Shown here: piece by piece, positions 23,488-32,517 of the stretch | Layout of the letters: each line of letters begins with the position of its first letter | Position numbering within the stretch: the stretch's first letter is position 1 | Origin: JAJDXW01 sp965243335 | GTDB lineage: Bacteria; Pseudomonadota; Gammaproteobacteria; HK1 | Length of the DNA stretch: 64,000 nucleotides | Direction: 5' to 3' | Assembly (NCBI GenBank): GCA_965243335.1 | Contig: OZ251545.1 | Location: forward strand, 4,712,001 to 4,776,000 | The notes under the pieces: generated by a model | The model's database searches: none | What the model was told of the DNA's origin: nothing | The model's input: only the letters and a program-made list of their open reading frames with translations | Position numbers and translations under genes: made by a program

Positions 23488-24684
23488 TCAGGCGCGGGCG
23501 AGGGCCTGGTCGAGGTCGGCGATGAGGTCGGCTGGCGTCTCGAGGCCGACCGAGAGGCGGATGAGGCCGTCGATGATGCCGAGGCGGGCGCGCTCCTCGG
23601 GCGCGAGGTTGGCGTGGGTCATGGTCGCCGGGTGGGTGACGAGGGATTCCACCGCGCCGAGGTTCTCCGCGAGGCTCCACAGCTCGAGCGCGTCCATCAC
23701 CCGCTTGCCGGCCTCCAGCCCGCCCCGCACCTCGCAGCCCACCATCGCCCCGTGGCCCGACGCCTGCCGGCTCGCGAGGGCGTGCTGGGGAAACGAGGCG
23801 AGCCCGGGATGGATCACCCGCTCGACCTTGGGATGGCCTTCCAGGTAGCGCGCGACCTCGAGAGCGGCCGCGGACTGCGCCTCCATGCGCACCGACAGGG
23901 TCTTGCACCCCTGCAGGGTGAGCCAGGCCACGAACGGCGACATGATGCTCCCGGCCGCGTTCTGCACGAAGCGGATCGCCTCGGTGTGGCTCCCGGTCGC
24001 GCAGATCACCGCCCCGCCCACCGTCGCGTTGTGGCCGTCCAGGTACTTGGTGGTGGAGTGGACCACGAGGTCCGCCCCGAGCTCGAAGGGGCGCTGACAC
24101 CACGGGGTAAGCAGGGTGTTGTCCACGACGTGGGGGACGTCGTGGGCGCGCGCTATCTCCGAGACGGCCGCGACGTCGGTGAGCTTGAGGGTCGGGTTGG
24201 CCGGGGTCTCGGTGAAGATGAGCCGGGTCTCGCCGCGTACGCTCGCCTCCACCGCGGCCGGGTCCGAGGTGTCGGCGAAGGTGAAGTCCACCCCGAAGCG
24301 GGCGAGGACCTGCCGGCAGAGCCGCAGGGTGCCCCCGAAGACCACGTCCGAGACGACCGCGTGGCCGCCCGCCCCGAGGAACGCGAGCATGACGGCATGG
24401 ACCGCGGCCATCCCCGTGCCGAAGGCGCAGGCGTCCGCGCCCCCTTCAAGCGCGGCGAGCCGGGTCTCGAGCGCCCGCACGGTGGGGTTGTGCGAGCGCG
24501 AGTACGAGTAGCCCCGCTCCCGGTAGCGGTCCACGGACGGCTGCACGTAGGTCGTCGTCTGGTGGATGGGGGGGAGGAGCGCCCCGGTCGCGGGGTCGGG
24601 CTCGACCCCCGCGCGCACCTGCCGGGTCGCGAAGCCGTCGGCCGGCCGGGACGCCTTCCCGACCGGCTTCGGCGGCGGGCTCAC
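23488..24684 (-). CDS. Cys/Met-metabolism PLP enzyme (cystathionine gamma-synthase / methionine gamma-lyase type)
   Basis: A 398-residue fold-type I PLP enzyme. Diagnostic segments: the N-terminal TYVQPSVDRYRERGYSYSRS (YxYxRxxNP substrate and phosphate region), FGTGMAAVHAV, the Asp of PHVVDNTLLTP and the PLP lysine in VVHSTTKYLDGHNATVGGAV (Lys213). These enzymes make or break C-S bonds of homocysteine derivatives; sequence alone does not separate synthase from lyase. GTG 24684 is chosen because it overlaps the upstream stop (GTGA) and matches family length. Translational coupling to the isomerase gene is unusual for this family. Confidence 0.88.
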   Translation of the reverse strand: MSPPPKPVGKASRPADGFATRQVRAGVEPDPATGALLPPIHQTTTYVQPSVDRYRERGYSYSRSHNPTVRALETRLAALEGGADACAFGTGMAAVHAVMLAFLGAGGHAVVSDVVFGGTLRLCRQVLARFGVDFTFADTSDPAAVEASVRGETRLIFTETPANPTLKLTDVAAVSEIARAHDVPHVVDNTLLTPWCQRPFELGADLVVHSTTKYLDGHNATVGGAVICATGSHTEAIRFVQNAAGSIMSPFVAWLTLQGCKTLSVRMEAQSAAALEVARYLEGHPKVERVIHPGLASFPQHALASRQASGHGAMVGCEVRGGLEAGKRVMDALELWSLAENLGAVESLVTHPATMTHANLAPEERARLGIIDGLIRLSVGLETPADLIADLDQALARA

Positions 24685-25550
24685 CGCCCCGGCTCGGGCG
24701 GCGGCGGGCGGATCCCCCACCGGCGCGCCCATCCGAGGCCGGCCTCCGTCCCGGCCGCCGGCCGGTACTCGCAGCCGACCCACCCCTCGTATCCCAGGGC
24801 GTCGATGAGGGGGAGCAGCCACGCGTAGTTCAGCTCCCCCGCGTCCGGCTCCAGCCGGTCCGGCGGCCCGGCGATCTGGATGTGTCCGACGTTGTTCCGG
24901 CCGGGGCCGGGACCGGAGCCGCCGCCAACGCCTCCGGCAGCGCCGGCGCCCTCACCGCCGCCGAGATACTTCCTCAGCTTCTCCGCCACCCCGCCCTCCA
25001 CGATCTGGCAGTGGTAGAGGTCGAGCTGCACCTTGACGTTCGGGGCGCCGACCTCGGTCGTCAGGGCGTGCGCGTCGGCCTGGCGGTTGAGGGGATAGCC
25101 GGGGTTGTCGCGGGGGTTGAGGGGCTCGACGAGCAGGGTCACCCCGGCCTCGGCCGCCCGCGGGGCCGCCCGCCGGAGGTTGGCGACGAAGGCGGCCCGG
25201 CTCTCCTCCCGGCTCGTGTCCGCTCCCGGTATCCCCCACATCGCGTGCAGCCGGGGGCAGCCGGTCGCCCGGCAATAGCGAAGCGCGAGGTCCACCCCCT
25301 CCTGGAACTCCGCCTCGCGCCCCGGCAGCCCGCCGAGCCCGCGCTCCCCTTCCTCCCCCGGCGGGAGGTTGAACAGGACGGCCGCCAAGTCGTGCTCCCG
25401 GAGCCGATCCCGGATGGTTGCCTCGGGCGCCTCCCCGTAGGGGAACTGGTGCTCCACGCCCCGGAAGCCGCAGGCGGCGGCCGCCCCGAACCGGTCCAGA
25501 AACGGGCGCTCGGTGAAGAGGTAGCTCAGGTTGGCGGCGAGGCGGGGCAT
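24681..25550 (-). CDS. Hydroxypyruvate isomerase-like TIM-barrel enzyme
   Basis: A 289-residue AP-endonuclease-2/xylose-isomerase-like barrel. It starts PRLAANLSYLFTERPFLDRF, the Hyi N-terminus. Metal and active-site regions are visible: GVEHQFPY, LLVEPLNPRDNPGYPL (Glu), VQLDLYHCQI (Asp, His), VGHIQIAGPPDR and VGCEYRP (Glu). Hyi interconverts hydroxypyruvate and tartronate semialdehyde. A Gly/Pro insertion of about 24 residues (YLGGGEGAGAAGGVGGGSGP and onward) interrupts the barrel between YHCQI and VGHIQI, in a loop that is short in relatives. ATG 25550 gives the family start. It overlaps the downstream PLP-enzyme start. Confidence 0.82.
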   Translation of the reverse strand: MPRLAANLSYLFTERPFLDRFGAAAACGFRGVEHQFPYGEAPEATIRDRLREHDLAAVLFNLPPGEEGERGLGGLPGREAEFQEGVDLALRYCRATGCPRLHAMWGIPGADTSREESRAAFVANLRRAAPRAAEAGVTLLVEPLNPRDNPGYPLNRQADAHALTTEVGAPNVKVQLDLYHCQIVEGGVAEKLRKYLGGGEGAGAAGGVGGGSGPGPGRNNVGHIQIAGPPDRLEPDAGELNYAWLLPLIDALGYEGWVGCEYRPAAGTEAGLGWARRWGIRPPPPEPGR

Positions 25551-25769
25551 GGCCGCGCGATGATACCCAACCGCGCGGCGCCCCGCGCCGAGGAGAACGA
25601 TCCAGCGCCATGCGAGCGTGAGCGGACGGGCTGAATCCAACGCCATGTGGGCGCGGAGCGTCGCGGGGTCCTCCACACCGGGAGGATGATCGTGCCCCCC
25701 GCTTTCGCGGGGGCAGGCTCAAGCGTCGGCGGGCGGGGCGTGGCCGTGGCCGTGGCCGTGGCGGCGGTT

Positions 25770-26081
25770 TCAGTCGGCGTCGGCCCCGCGTTCGGCGACC
25801 CTGCCTTCGACGTGCGACTGCCGTTCGGCGAGGCGCTGCATCTCGGCGCGGAAGGCGTCCATCCCGGCCTGGAACGCGCGCCGGTCCGCGTCCGCGGCGG
25901 CTTGGAACGCGCGCCGGTCCGCATCCGCGGCGGTCTGGTACGTGCGCCGGTCCTCGTCCGCCGCCTTCTTGTCGTTGTCGATGCGCCGATCGAGCCGCGC
26001 CATGGTCCGGATCATGAGCCCGGCGAGCCCGAAGCCGACCGCCAGCACGGTCCCGATGATGGTGAGGAATTGCGCGTCCAC
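25770..26081 (-). CDS. Small membrane-anchored coiled-coil protein
   Basis: A 103-residue protein from GTG 26081. One membrane helix comes first (FLTIIGTVLAVGFGLAGLMI, about 4-23), then an alpha-helical tail with three near-perfect 11-residue repeats (DEDRRTYQTAA, DADRRAFQAAA, DADRRAFQAGM) and MQRLAERQSHVEGRV. Hendecad spacing predicts a right-handed coiled coil. Similar short anchors are common in proteobacteria without known function. It is divergent from uvrA, 87 bases away. The repeats are visible as a 33-bp tandem duplication at about 25875-25950. Confidence 0.65.
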   Translation of the reverse strand: MDAQFLTIIGTVLAVGFGLAGLMIRTMARLDRRIDNDKKAADEDRRTYQTAADADRRAFQAAADADRRAFQAGMDAFRAEMQRLAERQSHVEGRVAERGADAD

Positions 26082-26168
26082 GACCCGGAGCCTAGCACAC
26101 CGGGCGTGCGCCCCTCCCCCCGAACCCGAGGCCGGGCAATGCACGGGCAATGCGCGATAATGCGCGCA

Positions 26169-29100
26169 ATGGACACCGCGCCCCCCCGCCGCCCCCCGCC
26201 GTCGAGGGGCGCGATCTCCGTCCGCGGAGCCCGGCAGAACAATCTGAAGGGGCTCGACGTGGACCTCCCCTTGCGCGAGCTCATCGTCGTCACCGGGGTG
26301 AGCGGCTCCGGCAAGTCGTCGCTCGCCTTCGACACGGTGTACGCCGAAGGGCAGCGCCGCTACGTCGAGACCTTCTCGCCCTACGCCCGCCAGTTCCTCG
26401 ACCGCATGGACCGGCCCCGCGCCGACCGCATCGACGGCATCCCCCCCGCCATCGCGGTCGACCAGACCAACCAGGTCCGGACGTCGCGCTCCACGGTCGG
26501 CACCATGACCGAGATCGACGACCACCTGAAGCTCCTCTACGCCCGCCGCGGCCAGCTCCACTGCCGGGGATGCGGGGAGGCGGTGCGGCGCGACGCCCCG
26601 GAGAGCATCGCCGACCGTCTGTTGGATGAGGCGGCCGGCGAGCGGACGGTCGTCCGGTTCCGGGTGCGCGCGCCCGACGGGTTCCCGGAGGAGGAGGTGC
26701 GAAAGCATCTCGCCCGGCAGGGCTACACCCGGGTCGCCAGGGCGGCGGGCGGCGCCCCGGAGGGCGCCCCGGGCAACGGGTCCGTGCGCGCCGGGCTTCC
26801 GGACGGAGCGCCGAGCGGGGCGCCGGACGAGCTGGCGGGAGCGGCGCCCCTGCCCCCGCCGGAACCGCTCCCGGCGGGGGAGGGGAAGCGGGCGCCGGAC
26901 CCGCCCTCGGCGGCGGGTCCTGAACCGGGGCAGGGCGACGGGGCCGCGCCGGACCCGCGCTCGGTATCGGGTGCGGAAGAGGTCCGGGGGCCGGTCGAGC
27001 TCGTGGTCACCCAGGACCGCCTGCGGCTCGACCGGGAGAACCGGACCCGGCTCGTCGAGGCCCTCGAAGCTGCGCTCGCGGCCGGCCGCGGGCGGGCGGA
27101 GGCGGCGGTCGGGGCCGGCGCCGGCGCCGGGACCGAGTCCGGCGGCGCCGTGAGGCGGTTCTCGGCGGCGCTGGAGTGCCCGCGCTGCGACCTCGCGTAC
27201 CGGGACCCGGTCCCCAACCTGTTCTCCTTCAACTCCCCCATCGGGGCCTGCGAGACCTGCCGGGGATTCGGGCGCGAGATGGGCATCGACTACGACCTCG
27301 TCATCCCTGACGAGCGCCTGACCCTGCGGGAAGGGGCGATCAAGCCGCTCCGCACGAAGACCTATGCCCCCTACCAGCGATACCTGCTGAAGCAGGCGGA
27401 ACGGGCCGGGGTCCCCGACGACGTTCCGTGGCGCGGCCTCGACCGGGAGCAGCGCGCCTGGGTCATCGAGGGGGACGGCCGGCGGCGCGACGACCGCTGG
27501 TTCGGGGTGCGCGGGTTCTTCGACTGGCTCGAGCGCAAGAGCTACCGGATGCACATCCGGGTCCTCCTCTCGCGCTACCGCGGCTACCTCCCGTGCGCCG
27601 GGTGCGGCGGCGCCCGGCTCAAGCCGGAGGCCCTCGACTGGCGGCTGCCGGGCGGCGGCGGCGAGCCGTTCGCGCGCCGGGACGAGGCCGGCTCCGCGCC
27701 GCCCCCCGCCCTCACCGTCCACGAGGTCCGCGCCCTCCCGCTCGACCGGTGCCTCGCGTTCTTCGAGGACTTCCGCCCGCCCGCCCCCCTCGACGAGGCG
27801 ACCTCGTTCCTCCTCGACGAGCTGCGCTCGCGGCTCCGCTATCTCGTCGACGTCGGGCTCGGCTACCTCACCCTCGACCGGCAGTCCCGCTCCCTGAGCG
27901 GCGGGGAGGTCCAGCGCATCAACCTCACCACCGCCCTCGGCACGTCGCTCGTCAACACCCTGTTCGTGCTCGACGAGCCGAGCGTCGGCCTCCACCCGCG
28001 CGACCTCGGCCGCATGGTCGGGGTCCTGCACCGGCTGCGGGACGCGGGCAACACGATCCTCGTGGTGGAGCACGACGAGCAGGTCATCCGGGCCGCGGAT
28101 CGGGTGCTCGACCTCGGGCCGGGGCCGGGGGCGGCCGGGGGGGAGGTGGTCTATGAAGGCCCGCCGCAGGGGCTCGCCGGCTGCCGGGAATCGCTCACCG
28201 GCGCCTACCTCGGCGGACGGCGGCGGGTGGCCGCCGACCTGGCCGCCGCGACGGCGACGGCCGGTACCAGCCGCGACCCCGGCGCCAGCTCCGAGCCCAG
28301 CCCCGGCCTCGGCGACCGCCCCGGCCCCGGCCGCCTCCTCATCCGCGGCGCGGCGGAGCACAACCTCAAGGGGATCGACGTCCGGATCCCGCTCGGCGGC
28401 CTCGTCTGCGTGACCGGGGTCAGCGGCTCGGGCAAGTCCACCCTGGTCGAAGAGGTGTGCCATCGCGCCCTCCTCAAGCGCCTCGGCCGGCCGCGCGAGA
28501 CGCCGGGGCGGCACGACGGGGTCGACGGCGCGGAGGCGCTCGCGGACGTGGTGCTCGTGGACCAGTCCCCGATCGGCAAGACCAGCCGCTCCGTCCCGGC
28601 GAGCTACGTCGGCGCCCTCGACCCCATCCGCAAGCTCTTCGCGGCCGAGCCGCTCGCCCGCGAACGCGGCTATGCGGCCGGGCGGTTCAGCTTCAACCAC
28701 GCGGACGGGCGCTGCCCCACCTGCTCGGGCAACGGCTTCGAGCACCTCGAGATGCAGTTCCTGAGCGACGTGTACCTGCGCTGTCCGGACTGCGACGGGC
28801 GCCGCTACCGGGCGGACGTGCTGGAGGTGAAGATCGCCCCGGACGGCCTCTCCATCGCGGGGGTGCTCGACCTCACCGTGGACCAGGCCGTCGCCCGCTT
28901 CGCCGACTCGCCCGAGGTCGTGAAGAAGCTCCGCCCGCTCGCCGCGGTCGGGCTCGGCTACGTCACCCTCGGCCAGCCGGTCCCGAGTCTGAGCGGCGGG
29001 GAGGCGCAGCGCCTCAAGCTCGCGGGGCATCTCGCGGAGGTCCGCCGCCCCCGGGACACCGGGCCGGGCGGCGGCACGCTCTTCCTCTTCGACGAGCCGA

Positions 29101-32100
29101 CCACCGGGCTCCACTTCGAGGACGTGGCGGTCCTCCTCGCCGCGTTCCGGGCGCTCATCGCGGCCGGCGACTCGCTCGTGGTGATCGAGCACCACCTCGA
29201 CGTGATCGCGGCCGCCGACTGGATCATCGACCTCGGGCCGGAGGGGGGCGACGGCGGGGGTGAGGTCGTCTGCGAAGGGCCGCCCGCGGCGGTGGCGGCC
29301 GAGCCGCGAAGCCACACCGGACGGGCGCTCCGCGCCCACCTCGCCGAGCGGACGCGGCAGGACGCGGCCGGGGAGCGAGCCAGCGAAGCCGGCCGGCTCG
29401 GCGGCCCGGCGGCGCGCCCCGGCGGTGACCGCCCGAGCGCTTCCGCAACCGTTCCCCCGAGCGTTTCCCCGAGCGTTTCCCCGAGCGATCCGTCGGCCCA
29501 TCCCCCGGCCGCCGCGCCGGGCGCGCGCCGCGCGGGGAGCGGCGGCCCGGGCCGCGCCGACCCCGGCCCGGTCCCCGGGCGCGGCGCCCCGCCCCCGCGG
29601 GGCCGTACCGAACCTCCGGGGTGGGACGCGGCCACCGGCGAGGTCCGCGAGGCGGCGGCCTCCTACGGGCGGACCGCCCCCCGCGCGCCGCCCGAGGCCA
29701 TCGAGGTCCGCCGCGCCCGCGACCACAACCTGAAGGACGTCGTCGTGCGCCTGCCGCGCGACCGGTTCACCGCGATCACCGGGGTCAGCGGGAGCGGCAA
29801 GAGCACCCTCGCGTTCGACGTGGTGTTCGCGGAAGGCCAGCGCCGCTACCTCGAGTCGCTCAACGCCTACGCCCGCCAGTTCGTGCAGCCGGCCGCCCGC
29901 CCCGACGTGGACGCGGTGCTCGGGATCCCGCCGACGGTCGCCATCGAGCAGCGCACGAGCCGCGGCGGGCTCAAGAGCACCGTCGCGACGGCCACCGAGA
30001 TCCACCACTTCCTGCGCCTGCTGTTCGCGAAGCTCGGCGTGCAGCACTGCCCCGACTGCGACCGGCCCATCGAGTCCCGGACCCGCGATGCGGTGGCCGC
30101 GAGCGTGATGCGCGAGTTCCGCGGGCGCACGGTCGAGCTGCTCGCCCCCCTCGTGGCCGCCCGCAAGGGCTACTACACGGACCTCGCCCGCTGGGCGGCG
30201 CGCCGGGGCTACCCGCACCTTCGGGTGGACGGCGTGCACCTGCCGACCGGGGACTGGCCCCGCCTCGACCGCTACCGCGAGCACGACGTCGACCTCCCGG
30301 TGGCGGTCCTCACCGTGGACCCGGCCCGCGAGCGGGAGCTTCGCTCCGCCCTCGACACCGCCCTCGACCTCGGCCGGTCGCTCGTGATCGTGGCCGGGCG
30401 CGTCGGCGACGGCGCGGACCGCGAACGGCGGGAGCGCCGCTATTCGGCGGCACGCGCGTGCGCGGGGTGCGGGCGCAGCTTCGACGAGCTCGACCCCCGG
30501 CTCTTCTCGTTCAACTCGCGGCACGGCTGGTGCCCCCGCTGCCGGGGGACCGGGATCGATCCCGCGCCGCCCGGCCCTGACGCCGCCTCCGCGCCCGCCG
30601 CTGGGGGCCGCCCCCGCCGGCGCCGGCGCAAGAGCGCCCGGGACCGCCCCCCGAGCGAGCCCCGCACGGTCGCCGAGTACGAGCGCGAGGAGCTGCCGGA
30701 GGGCGCGGGTTCCGGCCCCGACACGGCCGCGTGCCGCGCCTGCGATGGCGAGCGGCTGCGGCCCGAGGCGCGGGCGGTGCGCTTCCAGGGGCGGACCATC
30801 GGCGGGATCGGCCGCCTCGCCATCGCCGAGGCGCGCGCGTGGGCGGAGGGCCTCGCGCTCGAAGGGCGCGACGCCGCGGTGGCCGGCGACCTCCTCGCCG
30901 AGCTCCGCTCCCGCCTCGACTTCCTCTTGCAGGTGGGCATCGGCTACCTCTCCCTCCATCGCGCCGCCCCGTCCCTGAGCGGCGGAGAGGCGCAGCGGAT
31001 CCGGCTCGCGGCCCAGCTCGGCTCGAACCTCCGCGGGGTGTGCTACGTCCTCGACGAGCCCACGATCGGGCTCCACGCCCGCGACAACTCCCTGCTCCTC
31101 GACGCCCTCGACCGCCTTCGCACCCACGGCAACACGGTGCTGGTGGTGGAGCACGACGAGGCGACCATCCGCCGCGCCGAGCACATCGTCGACCTCGGGC
31201 CGGGCGCGGGCGCGGGGGGCGGGGAGGTCGTCGCGGCCGGCAGCCTCGCGAAGGTCATGCGGGCGCGGCGCTCGGTGACCGGGCGCTGGCTCTCCCGGCC
31301 CCCTCCCCCGGTGCGGAGCGATCGCCCGGTGCGCCTCGCCGGCGGCGGCGGGCAGGATCAGGCGTGGCTCGAGGTGCGGAACGCCCGGCGGCACAACCTC
31401 AAGGGCATCCATCCCCGGTTCCCGCTCGGGCGGCTGGTCTGCGTGACCGGGGTGAGCGGCAGCGGCAAGAGCACCCTCGTCCGGGAGGTGCTGCGGGAGG
31501 GGCTCGAGCGCGCTCTGCGCGGGGTCGGGGGCGGGGCAAGTGCCGGGGCTGGCGCCGGGATCGAGGCTGGAGCCAGAGGCAGAATCGGCCCCGGCGGCGG
31601 CGCCCGCCCGCGCGACGGGGGGGAAGGAAGCGCGCCGGGTGGGCCGGGATGCGACGCGGTCATCGGGTTCGAGCCCGTCAGCCGCGTGCTCGAAGTGGAC
31701 CAGACCCCGATCGGCAAGACTCCGCGCTCCTGCCCGGTCACCTACCTCAAGATCTGGGACCACGTGCGGCGCATCTTCGCGGAGACGACGGAGGCCCGCC
31801 TGCGCGGCTGGTCGGCGAGCCGCTTCTCCTTCAACACCGGCGAGGGGGCGGGCGGCGGGCGCTGCCCCGCGTGCGGCGGGCAGGGGGAGCGGAAGATCGA
31901 GATGAGCTTCCTTCCCAACACGAGGGTCCCCTGCGAAGAATGCGACGGGGCCCGCTTCACCCGCGAGACCCTGGGGGTGCGCTTCCGGGGGCGGAGCATC
32001 GGCGACGTCCTCGACATGACCGTCGAGGAGGCGGTGGAGTTCTTCCCCGCCCACCCGCGTGTCCACCACGCCCTGCTGATGCTGCGCGAGGTCGGGCTCG

Positions 32101-32516
32101 GCTACCTCCGGCTCGGCCAGCAGAGCCCGTCCCTGAGCGGCGGGGAGGCGCAGCGCCTCAAGCTCGTCACCGAGCTCGCGAAGGCGCGGCCGGGCGACGA
32201 CACCCCCCGCGCGCGCCGGAACCACACCGTGTACCTGCTCGACGAGCCGACCGTGGGCCTGCACATGGCGGACGTGGAGAAGCTCGTCCGGGTGCTGCAC
32301 CGGCTCGCCGGGGCCGGGCACACGGTCATCGTGGTCGAGCACAACCTCGACGTCATCGCCGCCGCGGACTGGATCGTCGACCTCGGGCCGGAGGGCGGCG
32401 ACGCGGGGGGGCGGATCGTGGCCGAGGGCGCCCCGGACCAGATCGCCGGGGTCGGCCCGCTCGGCCACACCGGGCGGGCGCTCGCGGAGTTCCTGCGGGC
32501 GCGGGAGGCGGCGTGA
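26169..32516 (+). CDS. uvrA: Double-length UvrA-like protein (two fused UvrA units)
   Basis: A 2115-residue protein, about twice normal UvrA (about 940). It has four P-loops GVSGSGKS(S/T) at residues about 43, 752, 1206 and 1761 and four signatures SLSGGExQR at about 575, 940, 1602 and 1988. Each unit has its zinc modules: CRGCG plus CPRCDxxYRDPVPNLFSFNS and CPTCSGNGFEHLEMQFLSD in unit 1; HCPDCDRP plus FSFNSRHGWCPRCRGTG and CPACGGQGERKIEMSFLPN in unit 2. Unit 1 carries a Pro/Ala/Gly-rich insertion (about 195-320), and a disordered linker (about 1060-1165) joins the units. UvrA recognises bulky DNA lesions as a dimer; here one chain should form an intramolecular dimer. An in-frame ATG at 26160 is an alternative start. 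Confidence 0.88.
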   Translation: MDTAPPRRPPPSRGAISVRGARQNNLKGLDVDLPLRELIVVTGVSGSGKSSLAFDTVYAEGQRRYVETFSPYARQFLDRMDRPRADRIDGIPPAIAVDQTNQVRTSRSTVGTMTEIDDHLKLLYARRGQLHCRGCGEAVRRDAPESIADRLLDEAAGERTVVRFRVRAPDGFPEEEVRKHLARQGYTRVARAAGGAPEGAPGNGSVRAGLPDGAPSGAPDELAGAAPLPPPEPLPAGEGKRAPDPPSAAGPEPGQGDGAAPDPRSVSGAEEVRGPVELVVTQDRLRLDRENRTRLVEALEAALAAGRGRAEAAVGAGAGAGTESGGAVRRFSAALECPRCDLAYRDPVPNLFSFNSPIGACETCRGFGREMGIDYDLVIPDERLTLREGAIKPLRTKTYAPYQRYLLKQAERAGVPDDVPWRGLDREQRAWVIEGDGRRRDDRWFGVRGFFDWLERKSYRMHIRVLLSRYRGYLPCAGCGGARLKPEALDWRLPGGGGEPFARRDEAGSAPPPALTVHEVRALPLDRCLAFFEDFRPPAPLDEATSFLLDELRSRLRYLVDVGLGYLTLDRQSRSLSGGEVQRINLTTALGTSLVNTLFVLDEPSVGLHPRDLGRMVGVLHRLRDAGNTILVVEHDEQVIRAADRVLDLGPGPGAAGGEVVYEGPPQGLAGCRESLTGAYLGGRRRVAADLAAATATAGTSRDPGASSEPSPGLGDRPGPGRLLIRGAAEHNLKGIDVRIPLGGLVCVTGVSGSGKSTLVEEVCHRALLKRLGRPRETPGRHDGVDGAEALADVVLVDQSPIGKTSRSVPASYVGALDPIRKLFAAEPLARERGYAAGRFSFNHADGRCPTCSGNGFEHLEMQFLSDVYLRCPDCDGRRYRADVLEVKIAPDGLSIAGVLDLTVDQAVARFADSPEVVKKLRPLAAVGLGYVTLGQPVPSLSGGEAQRLKLAGHLAEVRRPRDTGPGGGTLFLFDEPTTGLHFEDVAVLLAAFRALIAAGDSLVVIEHHLDVIAAADWIIDLGPEGGDGGGEVVCEGPPAAVAAEPRSHTGRALRAHLAERTRQDAAGERASEAGRLGGPAARPGGDRPSASATVPPSVSPSVSPSDPSAHPPAAAPGARRAGSGGPGRADPGPVPGRGAPPPRGRTEPPGWDAATGEVREAAASYGRTAPRAPPEAIEVRRARDHNLKDVVVRLPRDRFTAITGVSGSGKSTLAFDVVFAEGQRRYLESLNAYARQFVQPAARPDVDAVLGIPPTVAIEQRTSRGGLKSTVATATEIHHFLRLLFAKLGVQHCPDCDRPIESRTRDAVAASVMREFRGRTVELLAPLVAARKGYYTDLARWAARRGYPHLRVDGVHLPTGDWPRLDRYREHDVDLPVAVLTVDPARERELRSALDTALDLGRSLVIVAGRVGDGADRERRERRYSAARACAGCGRSFDELDPRLFSFNSRHGWCPRCRGTGIDPAPPGPDAASAPAAGGRPRRRRRKSARDRPPSEPRTVAEYEREELPEGAGSGPDTAACRACDGERLRPEARAVRFQGRTIGGIGRLAIAEARAWAEGLALEGRDAAVAGDLLAELRSRLDFLLQVGIGYLSLHRAAPSLSGGEAQRIRLAAQLGSNLRGVCYVLDEPTIGLHARDNSLLLDALDRLRTHGNTVLVVEHDEATIRRAEHIVDLGPGAGAGGGEVVAAGSLAKVMRARRSVTGRWLSRPPPPVRSDRPVRLAGGGGQDQAWLEVRNARRHNLKGIHPRFPLGRLVCVTGVSGSGKSTLVREVLREGLERALRGVGGGASAGAGAGIEAGARGRIGPGGGARPRDGGEGSAPGGPGCDAVIGFEPVSRVLEVDQTPIGKTPRSCPVTYLKIWDHVRRIFAETTEARLRGWSASRFSFNTGEGAGGGRCPACGGQGERKIEMSFLPNTRVPCEECDGARFTRETLGVRFRGRSIGDVLDMTVEEAVEFFPAHPRVHHALLMLREVGLGYLRLGQQSPSLSGGEAQRLKLVTELAKARPGDDTPRARRNHTVYLLDEPTVGLHMADVEKLVRVLHRLAGAGHTVIVVEHNLDVIAAADWIVDLGPEGGDAGGRIVAEGAPDQIAGVGPLGHTGRALAEFLRAREAA

Positions 32517-32517
32517 C

